Shown here: positions 1 to 13,500 of the stretch, one piece after another | Position numbering within the stretch: position 1 is the stretch's first letter | Layout: the number at the start of each line of letters is the position of its first letter | NCBI RefSeq assembly: GCF_032854445.1 | Contig: NC_088301.1 | Location: 1,178,001-1,242,000, forward strand | Reading direction: 5' to 3' | Source of the DNA: Liolophura sinensis | Lineage: Eukaryota; Mollusca; Polyplacophora; Chitonida; Chitonidae | Length of the DNA: 64,000 bases | Program-made: the position numbers and the translations under genes | Notes under the pieces: generated by a model | What the model was told of the DNA's origin: nothing | The model's database searches: none | The model's input: the letters and a program-made list of their open reading frames with translations, nothing else

Positions 1-1521
1 CGTCCATCGAAACTTTACTGGTTATATTCATTCAGTTTGAGGTGGTTTTTGAAAGAAATATTCAAACTTCTACTTAAACTCAATTTGAACATATCAATGT
101 TCCACGAAGCAACATGTTTGCGTTATGAGTTATTTCACTTTTTGGAAATCTTCATGACACTCTGCGTTGATTAGGTTTAAGAAGGCAATTTTTGGATGCG
201 GAGGGAAATCAAACATGACACATAGTAAGCTCCTTTGGTCTCTGCCAAATCAGTCCTCACAAATAATTTGACCTGCTTGGGCTTCCAATTGTTTTGTACA
301 TTAGTGTAGTGTGAGTGACTGTATAAGAATGTACACAGTCTGACTTTCCTCCCCATGATGTTAAGAGGCACCAATATAGTCAGATGGCACTAATGTCTTC
401 AGCTCCAGCATGCAGTTTGCCTCCAAGTTTCGTTCTTAGGAATCTGAAGTTTGATAAATTGCTTTTTTGCCAGATATTAATATATACCAGCAAAATCGAT
501 TCGCTATGAAAGCATATTTTTTTTGTTCAAAGACTGAACACGGAGATGTGTGCCCCTCAAGCCGTTGAAATACGTCCCTATTCGAATTGGAAAAAGTGAC
601 AATTCATTGATAGGCCTACATAAAGTAGCAGTGCATTTGATCTCTCTAAAGATATAGCCTCTGCATTTAAATATCTTTGTAGTTAATAATCCGTAGAGTA
701 AATCACTATTTGTGGGTCTCTTGATTATCTCATTACCGAGGGCTGATAAATTTCATGTGATTGGTACCCTGTCAGTACATGTGAATCAAATCAGACTTCG
801 TTTTGAACTGCTGGTGGTGATTAGAATCTTCGTTTATTTTGACAAGTAAAGATAATATTTCAAGAGAATGTAGACAATGCACAGAACATTCATCTGGATG
901 CACTATTCAGATTAGTCTCTAGTATAATTGTACATTGTTGCATGAATTTTGATTATAAGGTAAGATTACGTACAAAATATTCAATTTTAGTATCGGAAAC
1001 GTTGGTCAAAACGAAAAAAAATCAATTTCAGTTAAAAGAAAAACTCAATTTCGACTAGAAAGTGTGGTTGGTACGTGGAAAAATGACTTCTGTGAAATGA
1101 CCCCTGAGGCTTTAGAAACAGAATGAGGTACATGTTGTAGATATGATATGGAAATGAGATATGGTAGCTACAGGAGACAGATGTAAGAGAATGAAGGTGT
1201 CACAAAAGTTGACTAACTTACACTAATAATAGTCTATGACATTCTAACCTGAGACAGAAGTAATAGGCTTTTTCTGTATTACCTCCCTTGTCACACGGCA
1301 ACATCTCTCAAGTAACACGAGATTGGCTTTTGAGGTGTGAAACTGGGACCTTGTCTATTGAAGTATACTGTATTTATAGGTTATGCCACAACAGTGACAA
1401 CTGTATTGTGTAATACAATGTAGAAAAACTTGACATCGGCCATTGAGATTCACAGAAATGTACATGTAACATTGAGAAATATTAAGATGTGTATGCCTGA
1501 CTTTGTTGCCTTGGTTCTTAG
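1..1521 (+). other. TPR intron, no feature seen
   Basis: AT-rich sequence without a splice-bounded coiled-coil frame; taken as the intron before the first recognisable TPR exon. No repeat family was recognised. Confidence 0.6.
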
Positions 1522-1576
1522 GTTAGCAAACAGTTCAAGGATTCTTTGGAGAATAAGCTGAAGGAAATAGAGGAAC
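1522..1576 (+). CDS. TPR: TPR exon w1 (coiled coil)
   Basis: Acceptor ...ttcttag before 1522 and donor gtaagt at 1577. Encodes [18 protein letters not shown], corresponding to the vertebrate TPR stretch of the form EFQTQLEKKLMEVE. Ends with one base of a split codon (c|aa, Gln). Confidence 0.85.
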
Positions 1577-4500
1577 GTAAGTACCAGTATCAAAGATTTC
1601 ACAAATCCTGGCCTTTGTGACTGTAAGGAGATTTAAGTGGCCACTTTCACAGAACTGTTCTGTTTTCATATACAAACAAGACTAACTGATGGAATTCAGA
1701 TTCGATCAGGTTCTCTCTTAAGCACAATAAATCACATTTAAAGTTCCATGTAAGTGGGAGAAATATAAAAATTTAATGTTTTTTTTTTGTTGATTGGATA
1801 TGATTAAGTGTCACATATTGTAAGGAGCAAAACACAGGGAAAAGCGAAGGAGATTTGAATACAAGGCAGCTACCAGTGCTGATGTTCTGTGTTGTTGTTG
1901 TTGGTTAACAGAAAAAGCCAAGCTGGATGAGCAGATACTGAACTTTGATAAGGAGAGGCAGGATTTGATGACAGAGAACATCCGTGTTACCGAGGAGAGT
2001 CATAAGCTGGTCAGTAGAACATCATTGATCTCCTTACCAAGGCCATACAAGTCGCTTATATTGGGCTGTCTGTCATATCAGTCATACTCGCTACCAAAGT
2101 TGACCCTAGTCAATGACACGTAACATTGATCTCCTTACCAAGGCCATACAAGTCGCTTATATTGGGCTGTCTGTCATATCAGTCATACTCGCTACCAAAG
2201 TTGACCCTAGTCAATGACACGTAACATTGATCTCCTTACCAAGGCCATACAAGTCGCTTATATTGGGCTGTCTGTCATATCAGTCATACTCGCTACCAAA
2301 GTTGACCCTAGTCAATGACACGTAACATTGATCTCCTTACCAAGGCCATACAAGTCGCTTATATTGGGCTGTCTGTCATATCAGTCATACTTGCTACCAA
2401 AGTTGACCCTAGTCAATGACACGTAACATTGATCTCCTTACCAAGGCCATACAAGTCGCTTATATTGGGCTGTCTGTCATATCAGTCATACTCACTACCA
2501 AAGTTGACTCTAGTCAATGACACGTAACATTGATCTCCTTACCAAGGCCATACAAGTCGCTTATATTGGGCTGTCTGTCATATCAGTCATACTCGCTACC
2601 AAAGTTGACCCTAGTCAATGACACGTAACATTGATCTCCTTACCAAGGCCATACAAGTCGCTTATATTGGGCTGTCTGTCATATCAGTCATACTCGCTAC
2701 CAAAGTTGACTGTAGTCAATGACACGTAACATTGATCTCCTTACCAAGGCCATACAAGTCGCTTATATTGGGCTGTCTGTCATATCAGTCATACTCGCTA
2801 CCAAAGTTGACCCTAGTCAATGACACGTAACATTGATCTCCTTACCAAGGCCATACAAGTCGCTTATATTGGGCTGTCTGTCATATCAGTCATACTCACT
2901 ACCAAAGTTGACCCTAGTCAATGACACGTAACATTGATCTCCTTACCAAGGCCATACAAGTCGCTTATATTGGGCTGTCTGTCATATCAGCCATACTCGC
3001 TACCAAAGTTGACCCTAGTCAATGACACGTAACATTGATCTCCTTACCAAGGCCATACAAGTCGCTTATATTGGGCTGTCTGTCATATCAGTCATACTCA
3101 CTACCAAAGTTGACTCTAGTCAATGACACGTAACATTGATCTCCTTACCAAGGCCATACAAGTCGCATATATTGGGCTGTCTGTCATATCAGTCATACTC
3201 GCTACCAAAGTTGACCCTAGTCAATGACACGTAACAATATATAAAAAATTAAACATGGAAATGTTGAAAGTTTATATTCTTACACAGTAAATGAGTTGGG
3301 ACACTTTTTTCTATTTCGTAATGTTAAACTCTGTAAAGCTCGATTTCAGTGGCAAGAACTCTTTGTCTCCAGTCACGTCATAATTATTCACACGCCAGCA
3401 GCTTGCTGGATATTGGGCGGAGTTCAACATGTTTTGACGGAGGGCCACACCAGTTACCTAAAACTACGGTCATCTTTACAGTAGACCCTGTGTCCATCAG
3501 TGCCATATTTGAAATTGTCTAGTATAATTTAACTTTTACAAATGAATTGTATTGTATCTCTTGATATATGATCTCATGGCAGAATGGTTTTAGGGTTGCA
3601 TGTTAGGAAATTCTGTTATCTGCTACATATATGTAATCTATTCACAGAGACAGTGGTGTAGACTGTGTTACAGCAGGGAGTTTGTTGTAACAGCTTGTTG
3701 TAGTGTAGACTGTGTTACTGCAGGGAGTTTGTTGTAACAGCTTGTTGTAGTGTAGACTGTGTTACGGCAGGGAGTTTGTTCTAAGAGCTTGTTGTAGTGT
3801 AAGCTGTGTTACTGCAGGGAGTTTGTTCTCACAGCTTGTTGTAGTGTAGACTGTGTTACTGCAGGGAGTTTGTTGTAACAGCTTGTTGTAGTGTAGACTG
3901 TGTTACTGCAGGGAGTTTGTTCCTACAGCTTGTTGTAGTGTAGGCTGTGTTACTGCAGGGAGTTTGTTCCAACAGCTTGTTGTACTGTAAGGTGTGTTAC
4001 TGCAGGGAGTTTGTTCCAACAGCTTGTTGTAGTGTAGACTGTGTTACTTCAGGGAGTTTGTTGTAACAGCTTGTTGTAGTGTAGACTGTGTTACTGCAGG
4101 GAGTTTGTTCCAACAGCTTGTTGTAGTGTAGACTGTGTTACTGCAGGGAGTTTGTTGTAACAGCTTGTTGTAGTGTAGACTGTGTTACTGCAGGGAGTTT
4201 GTTGTAACAGCTTGTTGTAGTGTAGACTGTGTTACTGCAGGGAGTTTGTTCCAACAACTTGTTGTAGTGTAGGCTGTGTTACAGCAGGGAGTTTGTTCCT
4301 ACAGCTTGTTGTAGTGTAGGCTGTGTTACTGCAGGGAGTTTGTTCCAACAGCTTGTTGTAGTGTAAGCTGTGTTACTGCAGGGAGTTTGTTGTAACAGCT
4401 TGTTGTAGTGTAGACTGTGTTACTTCAGGGAGTTTGTTGTAACAGCTTGTTGTAGTGTAGACTGTGTTACTGCAGGGAGTTTGTTCCAACAGCTTGTTGT

Positions 4501-7500
4501 AGTGTAGACTGTGTTACTGCAGGGAGTTTGTTGTAACAGCTTGTTGTAGTGTAGACTGTGTTACTGCAGGGAGTTTGTTCCAACAGCTTGTTGTAGTGTA
4601 GACTGTGTTACTGCAGGGAGTTTGTTGTAACAGCTTGGTGTAGTGTAGACTGTGTTACTGCAGGGAGTTTGTTCTCACAGCTTGTTGAAGCTCCACCCCT
4701 ATTGTCCAGCATGCCACATGTTTGTGAATAATGACGACTCTCCACTCCCATTGTCCAGCATGCCACATGTTTGTGAATAATGACGACTCTCCACTCCCAC
4801 TGTCCAGCTTGCCACATGTTTGTGAATTATGACGGCTCTCCACTCCCATTGTCCAGCATGCCACATGTTTGTGAATAATGACGACTCTCCACTCCCATTG
4901 TCCAGCATGCCACATGTTTGTGAATTATGACGTCACCCCAGGCCATAAGTTCTTGTGTTGAAACCAAGTTTATGAATGTTCACATTATGAAATAGAAAAA
5001 GTGTTCTAACTGCATACTAATATGAATGTCCCTCATGTCAGTGTGTAGATCTTGTGGTGTTACCTGTGATTAAGGAAATGCAGTGGGAAGGTGGCACTAG
5101 TGTGAAGCAGAACCTTGATCTATTGTTACGTCAAAAAATTATTGTTGCTTAGCTTCTGCAATGTTGCAGTGTTTGAGTTAGGGTTAGGGTTAGGGTTAGG
5201 GTCAACTGTGACATCATTCTGTCTTTATTGTGACGTCATAATGATGAGCTTGGAAACTAATGTTTGATTTCAATAAAATGGTGTCAAGGACCAGGCTACA
5301 GAACATTCTGTGTAACCATCTTTACCTGTACCTGTATAACATGACCAATACACACACACCTGTGTTAACAGAATGCAGATCTGAGGAAGCAGTTGGCCAG
5401 GCTACAGAACATTCTGTCTAACCATCCTCACCTGTACCTGTATAACATGACTAATACAAACACACCTGTGTTAACAGAATGCTGATCTGAGGAAGCAGTT
5501 GGCCAGTCTACAGAACATTCTGTCTAACCATCCTCACCTGTACCTGTATATTATGACTAATACAAACACACCTGTGTTAACAGAATGCTGATCTGAGGAA
5601 GCAGTTGGCCAGTCTACAGCATGAGCTGGAGGAGGCTGTGGAGAGACGGGAGCTGGCCATCAATGTGGAGCAGACCTGCCGGGCAGACTGTCAGGCCCAG
5701 GCCAAGATCGCAGCAGAGGTATGGTAACATTATCTGTAAACCTGTGTTGAAAGTTTCTCTTCAGTGTCTTTTATATCTAAATGATATTTTTGGTGAAATG
5801 ACCATTGGGGAATAGTTACAAAAACTTGCTCTTATGGTTACAGTTTTCTTTTGATTGACAAAATCTTAACCTTTACCTGTATTATTTTGTGATGTCACTC
5901 TTTTGAATCACATGATTGGGCCCCTTGAGGCTATCTAGAGTGTATCAGGTATCAGCAATTAATCAGCTGGGTTAGAAACATGTACATGTAACACTGTAAT
6001 GGAGTGTAATGCTATAAGGGAACTTTTAATGCCATCGTGGAATTTCCAGGTGAGGCAGGACAGTAGGTGACAGGTCAAACCTGAAGACTGTTACATGTTC
6101 AACCATTGAACGTATTCCTGTAAATCGTTTAGTGGTCAGACTCGTCCCTGATGCACCTGCTACATTTGTGGCAAACGGGACAGGTTTTGCTTTTCCTCAT
6201 ACCATGGCAGCCATTATAGTGACCATACCTGGGATTTTGACAGATGTTTGCTATGTACTATGCAGGCTCAGGACAAGTATGAGCGGGAGCTGATGTTACA
6301 TGCGGCCGATGTGGAGGCACTCAGCTCTGTCAAGAAACAGGTACCTATAGACGCTTTCACAATATTATCATAAATGCAAAGGACCCTTAAACCTGCTCTA
6401 CTTCCTGAATCTTAGCATGCTGTGTGATGGAGAGGGTCAGTGAAAATTAAAAATCCACATAATGAAAACAATAGGGGATACATTGTTTAAATTAAATAGA
6501 TAATGTGACCCTGGTATTCTTAAACTTTTGCTCTTCTTAACTTTCTTTCTTAAAAGTATTTTCATATTAATGTAATATGAGCCTAAAGTCCATGAACCTT
6601 AGAACCTTAGGGAAATGTGAATTGTAAATTGCATTGAACTGCAATGATTGTTGAATCATTAAACATGAGGTGGTGTTTGTTTTTAGCTGGAAGGTTTTAC
6701 AGCTCAATTGGAGGCAGCAAAAGAAGAGGCCAGGGTAGCCAAGAATAGACTGGAAGAGTCTCAGGTGTGTTATATGCGGGGAAATTACACGGCTGTAAAG
6801 TCAATTTTCTATTGTCACTGGCCAATTAGTGTGATGTGTTCCTAATGCTAACAAGTAGCTCTTTGACAAGGCCTTTATTTGAAATCCAGCTGCCAGCATC
6901 TAGACCCTTTTCATTGATCTCATCAGATATGGCAGTTTCTCCCACCTGTATACAGCTATTACATAAAGGTAAATTTACCCGGTAAATAAGTCTCATGTCC
7001 ATGACAACAAAAATCAGATTCCCCTTTCAGAGATCATTACCACAGTCTCACCTGATTATTCCCACTGTCTCACTTGAGTGTACCCAATACATGTATCTCA
7101 CTTGAGTGTTACCACTGTTTTACCTGGCGTATTCCCACTATCTTACTTGAATCTTCCCACTTTATCACTTGAATCTTTCCACTGTCTCACTTGAATCTTT
7201 CCCCTGTCTCACTTGAATCTTTCCACTGTTTACCCGTTTCAGACCTCTTGGGCAGAACAGGAGAAACTGCTGAAGGAGGAGTGTAACCAGCTGGAGAAGA
7301 GGTGTGAGGAGTTGAACAAGCAGAACACTGTCCTCCATGAGCAGATGAGCAAGGTACTATAGTTTCTGTTTGTGTTGTTCTTTGCTGATTGTCAAAAACG
7401 GGATTTTCATGCTGAATAAAGTCATTGTTTTAGATATACAGAGGCATAATGATTGTACGTAAATGTATACAGTAGTCGTCTGTAGATGGAAATATCTTAG

Positions 7501-10500
7501 GTGATAATTTAGTTTAGCCAGTCGTATTAAGATTTTAATTTTTAATTTGCTGAGACATTAGCTAAAGTCTGCTATTTTCTATTTTCAGTACTTGAACTTG
7601 ACCCATTTTATCTAACCCACTGACATAGTGACAACCTACTCCTTCTGTTGTGCAAGAAAATTTCTGATACAGGTATAACTGGAAATGTGTTATTTTCTTT
7701 TCAATGGATCTCCTGTTATTGTTTCCCAGCTGAGTACTCAGGTAGTGGCCATCCAGCAGTCCTCTCTCACAGAGCCAGGGGCTGGGGTCATCTCTACAGC
7801 GGAGGGGGAGAAGTCAGCAGAACAACTGCTGGAAGTTATCCGGTGAGTGAGGCTGTGGGGTTGGGATATTTGAGGAGCCTAGGAACTGACTAACTCAAGG
7901 ACTAAGGACTGCCAATAACAACCTTTATTCTGCTTTGGTTTTGGCTTAAGGTTAGACCAAATTGTCAAGAAGAAAAGCAAACTTCAGTGTGCACTCAAAT
8001 CCAAGACTTAAAAACACTGAATTTTATTCCTTCCCAATATTTCGTTCTGTTGTACTTGGAATACCAATCGTGCTGGTATGCCTGTATCTTGACATGATCA
8101 TTTAAATAAAGGAAATTTTTCTTTTTGACCGAACGAGGGCCATGTTATTCTCTTAATGGTTTCCTCCTGTAAACCTGACTGCCAACACCCTAATTCTTCA
8201 AGCTTATCAACCACCTCTGCAAGCAATATTTTGAACCATTCTGAAAGAATTATTGTGTGTACAGAAATAATCTACACAGTTTTTTGAAGCCTGCATCATT
8301 AACAACACAAACAAATCATTTCTAGCATGATTCTCGTAATAATTTTGTGCACAGATTCCACTGAAAAAAGTCCTTTATTTGTTGAAAGGGTTGAAGATTT
8401 ACAGTATGTAAATAAAACTTCCATGGCTATGGCATTTAAACACGGTCAGTGTTGTACCCATGCAGCAAATAGATAAGTATGAGGTATTGCAATAATTGTT
8501 GTATCTCTAGGTTTTTGAGACGTGAAAAAGAGATAGCAGAAACCAAACTGGAAGTGATTCAATCTGAGGCCAACCGTCTTAAACAACAGCGAGAAACACT
8601 GGAGAGGCAACTAAGGGAGACAAACGCAGTATTGACTGAGGAGAGAGAACGATCACAGGTGAGCAGTTTGGGGAGGAATAGGACAAGGTTGATCTCGTCA
8701 CATGAGGTGAATTATATGTAGATTTTGGCGACTTGAAAATCTTAATCTTTCAGACATCATCACTGTCTTCTCAACACTTTGAGACCATCCAAGGGTCAAA
8801 TGCAGGCTCAGTGTGCTAGAGTGTTACTCAGCTCTCATCCATATAGGCACGAATAGTAGACAGCAGCTACATGTAGATGTGAGCTTTTGATACTTCTGTC
8901 ACAGCATTAAGTAAGAAAATTTGTGGTTATGTTTGGAAAATGTGTACATAGTTCAGTTCAGCCAAAGTTTTCCCAGCACAATTTCTCCTGTATAATTGCA
9001 AGTCAAGGTGTTTGTTTTTAAGATAATAGTTTTGGCAGTCAGAAGGTATGTGTTTACTGAGATCACTCATCTTGTCACACCTACAGATCAGCGTGCAGAC
9101 AGCCCAGCAGCATGCCGATCTCATGAGGAAGGTGGAGAACCATAATCTGCTGGTAGACAGTAACAAGCTCCTGCGGGAAGAGAAGGAGAAGTACCTACAG
9201 CAGTTACGGGAGTTAGAAGTCAAGGTGAGTAATGTCAGATGTGACAGTAACTGCTGATGGAGGAGAAGAAGTACCTACAGTAGTTACGAGAGTTAGAAGT
9301 CAAGGTGAGTAATGTCAGATGTAACAGTAACTGCTGATGGAGAAGGAGAAGTACCTACAACAGTTACACGAGTTAGAAGTCAAGATGAGTAATGTCAGAT
9401 GTAACAGTAACTGCTGATGGAGAAGGAGAAGTACCTACAACAGTTACACGAGTTAGAAGTCAAGGTGAGTAATGTCTGGTGTGACAGTAACTGCTGATGG
9501 AGAAGGAGAAGTACCTACAACAGTTACACGAGTTAGAAGTCAAGATGAGTAATGTCAGATGTGACAGTAACTGCTGATGGAGGAGAAGAAGTACCTACAG
9601 CAGTTACGCTAGTTAGAAGTCAAGATGAGTAATGTCAGATGTGACAGTAACTGCTGATGGAGAAGGAGAAGTACCTACAGCAGTTACGGGAGTTAGAAGT
9701 CAAGGTGAGTAATGTCAGGTGTAACAGTAACTGCTGATGGAGGAGAAGAAGTACCTACAGCAGTTACGGGAGTTAGAAGTCAAGGTGAGTAATGTCAGAT
9801 GTGACAGTAACTGCTGATGGAGGAGAAGAAGTACCTACAGCAGTTACGGGAGTTAGAAGTCAAGGTGAGTAATGTCAGGTGTAACAGTAACTGCTGATGG
9901 AGGAGAAGAAGTACCTACAGCAGTTACGGGAGTTAGAAGTCAAGGTGAGTAATGTCAGGTGTAACAGTAACTGCTGATGGAGAAGGAGAAGTACCTACAG
10001 CAGTTACACGAGTTAGAAGTCAAGGTGAGTAATGTCAGGTGTAACAGTAACTGCTGATGTAGGAGAAGAAGTACCTACAACAGTTACGGGAGTTAGAAGT
10101 CAAGGTGAGTAATGTCAGATGTGACAGTAACTGCTGATTGAGGAGAAGAAGTACCTACAGTAGTTACGAGAGTTAGAAGTGAAGGTGAGTAATGTCAGAT
10201 GTAACAGTAACTGCTGATGGAGAAGGAGAAGTACCTACAACAGTTACACGAGTTAGAAGTCAAGGTGAGTAATGTCAGGTGTAACAGTAACTGCTGATGG
10301 AGAAGGAGAAGTACCTACAACAGTTACACGAGTTAGAAGTCAAGGTGAGTAATGTCTGGTGTGACAGTAACTGCTGAGGGAGAAGGAGAAGTACCTACAA
10401 CAGTTACATGAGTTAGAAGTCAAGGTGAGTAATGTCAGGTGTAACAGTAACTGCTGATGGAGGAGAAGAAGTACCTACAACAGTTACATGAGTTAGAAGT

Positions 10501-13500
10501 CAAGATGAGTAATGTCAGATGTGACAGTAACTGCTGATGGAGGAGAAGAAGTACCTACAACAGTTACACGAGTTAGAAGTCAAGGTGAGTAATGTCAGAT
10601 GTGACAGTAACTGCTGATGGAGGAGAAGAAGTACCTACAGCAGTTACATGAGTTAGAAGTCAAGGTGAGTAATGTCAGGTGTAACAGTAACTGCTGATGG
10701 AGAAGGAGAAGTACCTACAACAGTTACATGAGTTAGAAGTCAAGGTGAGTAAGGTGAGTTGTATTCCATTCCATTGGTATACCAGCAGCTGGCTTGTGCC
10801 CAGGTACATCGTGCTGTGGTTGCATGCCATTCAGATGGTGTACATGTATCTGAAGTGAGCTACTGGCAAGATGATTTTTGAGGTAAAGTTTCGCCCTAGG
10901 ACTCAGGATTGCGTTGATTGTGGTCCTTGCTGCTGGGTTCTCCCTTGAGGCTGATGAGCGTGAGCATGGCCACCCAGGACCTTCAAGAAAAAATACACTT
11001 TATTTTGATGTATAGCCAGTCAGCGCTGCACGAACAACACTGACAATGTCATAATATGTCAACAACACGGACAAATCCTCTCTCACTTCCATTATGTCGG
11101 ACTGCCAAGAAAAGTTCGAAGTTGAAGGTTGTTTTCGGAAACTATGTTTTCTGTGTTTAATGGGTCACGATTTTCAAAATGCAGGAAAGGTATCCCTTCT
11201 GCAATAGGAGGACAGTTCTGATTGTAATGAAACAAACGGTATTTGTAGACTGACATACTGGTACTAAATTGGAATTACATGGACACAGAAAGCTGATGAC
11301 AGATATTTCTCAGTGAAATTTGTTTTAAGCTGAAATACATTTGCACACATATACGTTCCATAATGAGAGCTCTCAGCAGACAAATGTACACCAGATAACT
11401 GTGTGAGGTGACACACACGTAGACTTAACCCAAATAATTGGTTTGTCTGCACTGACTGTGTACATTGTGCATGTACATTCCTTGTTTGGCATGGTCATCC
11501 TTTGAGACATGTTTGGAATTTAAAGGTTTCTGATAGACATTGCCATTCTGGTACTTTCTTTGATTTCATTCATGGGTAAATTTAATTTAGAGATGTACAT
11601 GTAGGCCTACTAGTCAGGAAACCTGTAGACCTCACTGTCAGTGACTTGACCCCATATGGGCGAGGATTGACAGCTCAATGCAGGAAAATGGAACGGACGG
11701 GGACTGATCACTCTCTTCTGTCATCTTGCGGCCAGCTCAGATCATACGAAATAAACTACAGTAACTCACATGCAAACTTTAGGTCATTTGCCATACAAGG
11801 GCTGTGTATGGGTAAACTTTGGAGTACATGGTACCAGTTTCCTCCATAGATCGCCTGTGTATGGGTAAACTTTGGAGTACATCGTCCATGGTACCAGTTT
11901 CCTCCATACAAGGGCTGTGTATGGGTAAACTTTGGAGTACATGGTACCAGTTTCCTGCAGAGATGGCCTGTGTAAGGGTAAACTTTGGAGTACATGGTAC
12001 CAGTTTCCTCCCAGGTATGTTGTAAAAGCTGAATGATATAACTGTTTGCAGACCAAGACAATGGAGGACCAGATAGCCCCCCTGCAGAAAGCGAATCGGG
12101 AGCTCCAGGCCCAGTGTGATGCCCTGGTGGCAGAGAAGTCCATTTTACAGGGGGAGGTGGACAGGTGGAAGAACCGCACCAACCATCTGATAGAGCAGTG
12201 TAACAAGGCAGACCCAGAGGAACAGAATAGACTGCTGTAACTATTGCCATTTTTTATTGTTTTAATGAGCTGGAATTGTTCACTCATACTGCATGTTTTG
12301 TGTCGTGTCTTTCAGTCAGTAGGACAATCCTGACCTTTGACACGGAATTTGTAGATTCATATTCAGGTATGTAGCACTGTTTATGTGACATGGTTGACAA
12401 TAAGCAGTGGACGATGGTCATTGTAATGTCCATTGAAAAACACTTGTCTTCCACCCATATGATGTGTTAAAGTTTGTCAGTAACTTGCCAGAGGTCAGTG
12501 GTTAACCCTGACCATTCCAAGTTCCACCACCTATAAAACCGAGAGCCACCATGTAAGTGAAAACGTCTTTAGTACGGCATTGAACAACACTCAAATGTAT
12601 AAATATATCCCATGCCTGCTATGCAACTCCACTTCTGACCTAAATATCACAATCTCACACAACACCCATATTCCAGACGTCAGAAAGATGCTGTGAATGC
12701 TTTTTGAAACCTTCTTTGTTTTATTCCTATGTAAAAGATAATTGTCGTATTGAACATATATTTACAGGTAAGTACAGGTATGCACAAATCAGTTCTGTGG
12801 GATTTTATAGATCAGTATTCTGTGGTTAATAACTTGATGTTCATGTGGCTGTATTTCTGATCTGTCCAATCAGGCAGGAGAAAGAGAACCTGAAGAGACA
12901 GATCACAAACCTTACAGAGGAGACTCATAAACGCAGGTATGTAGCACTGTAGCAATTTTGCCATATTCAGAGAAAAAAAGGACAACAGTGAGTGTAAAAT
13001 AATTCCTTGTGTTATTTTGAAGCACAATCTTTCAGGTGAAATGTGAATTCACAGAGGTACATGTAGCCAAACTATCAATGCACCCCCCCCCCCCCCCAAA
13101 ACCAATAAAGGGAAACAAATGATTTATGTTTTCCTGTAAACTGATGAGTCCTACCTATTTAGGCAGCCAATTCAAGTTGAAGTGGTCAGCCACATAGCTT
13201 ACAAGCTAGCATGGTGAAAATGTGTATGCATAGGACTTCAGTGGAATAGAACCAGCCCCGTTAGCACAGTTGGTAGAGCGTACGCTTCGGGAGCGGTAGA
13301 TCCACGATCAATCCTGGGTCGAGTCACTCCTAAGACTTTAAGAGAGGAAGTTATAACTTCCTCGCTTGGCGTTCAGCATGAAGGTTAACCCGTATCAGTA
13401 TAATGGCTCGGGTGGGGTGGCCTACTTGCCTTCGGTAAGTCATCTCAGTGAAGCAGCACTAGATAAAAGAGCAGTGGAAATCCGTCCTTCAACAAGGAGG

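Larger units (their letters stand above)
3371..4936. mobile_element. Possible non-autonomous element with inverted arms around minisatellites
   Basis: Left arm 3371-3425 (AGTCACGTCATAATTATTCA then GCCAGCAGCTTGCTGGATATTGGGCGG) resembles the reverse complement of the right side 4885-4936 (GTGACGTCATAATTCACAAA then ATGTGGCATGCTGGACAATGGGAGTGG). Between them lie 47-bp and 49-bp arrays. Layout is like bivalve 'pearl'-type elements with tandem cores, but no target-site duplication was confirmed. Confidence 0.4.

Noticed and set aside
177-374. Small minus-strand open frame
   Set aside because: No family resemblance, no splice signals in a sensible place, and composition like surrounding intron.
13235-13310. 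tRNA gene
   Set aside because: Has A- and B-box-like strings but no proper acceptor stem or cloverleaf and continues into a SINE body. The same holds for the heads at 29735, 44549, 60012 and 63148.
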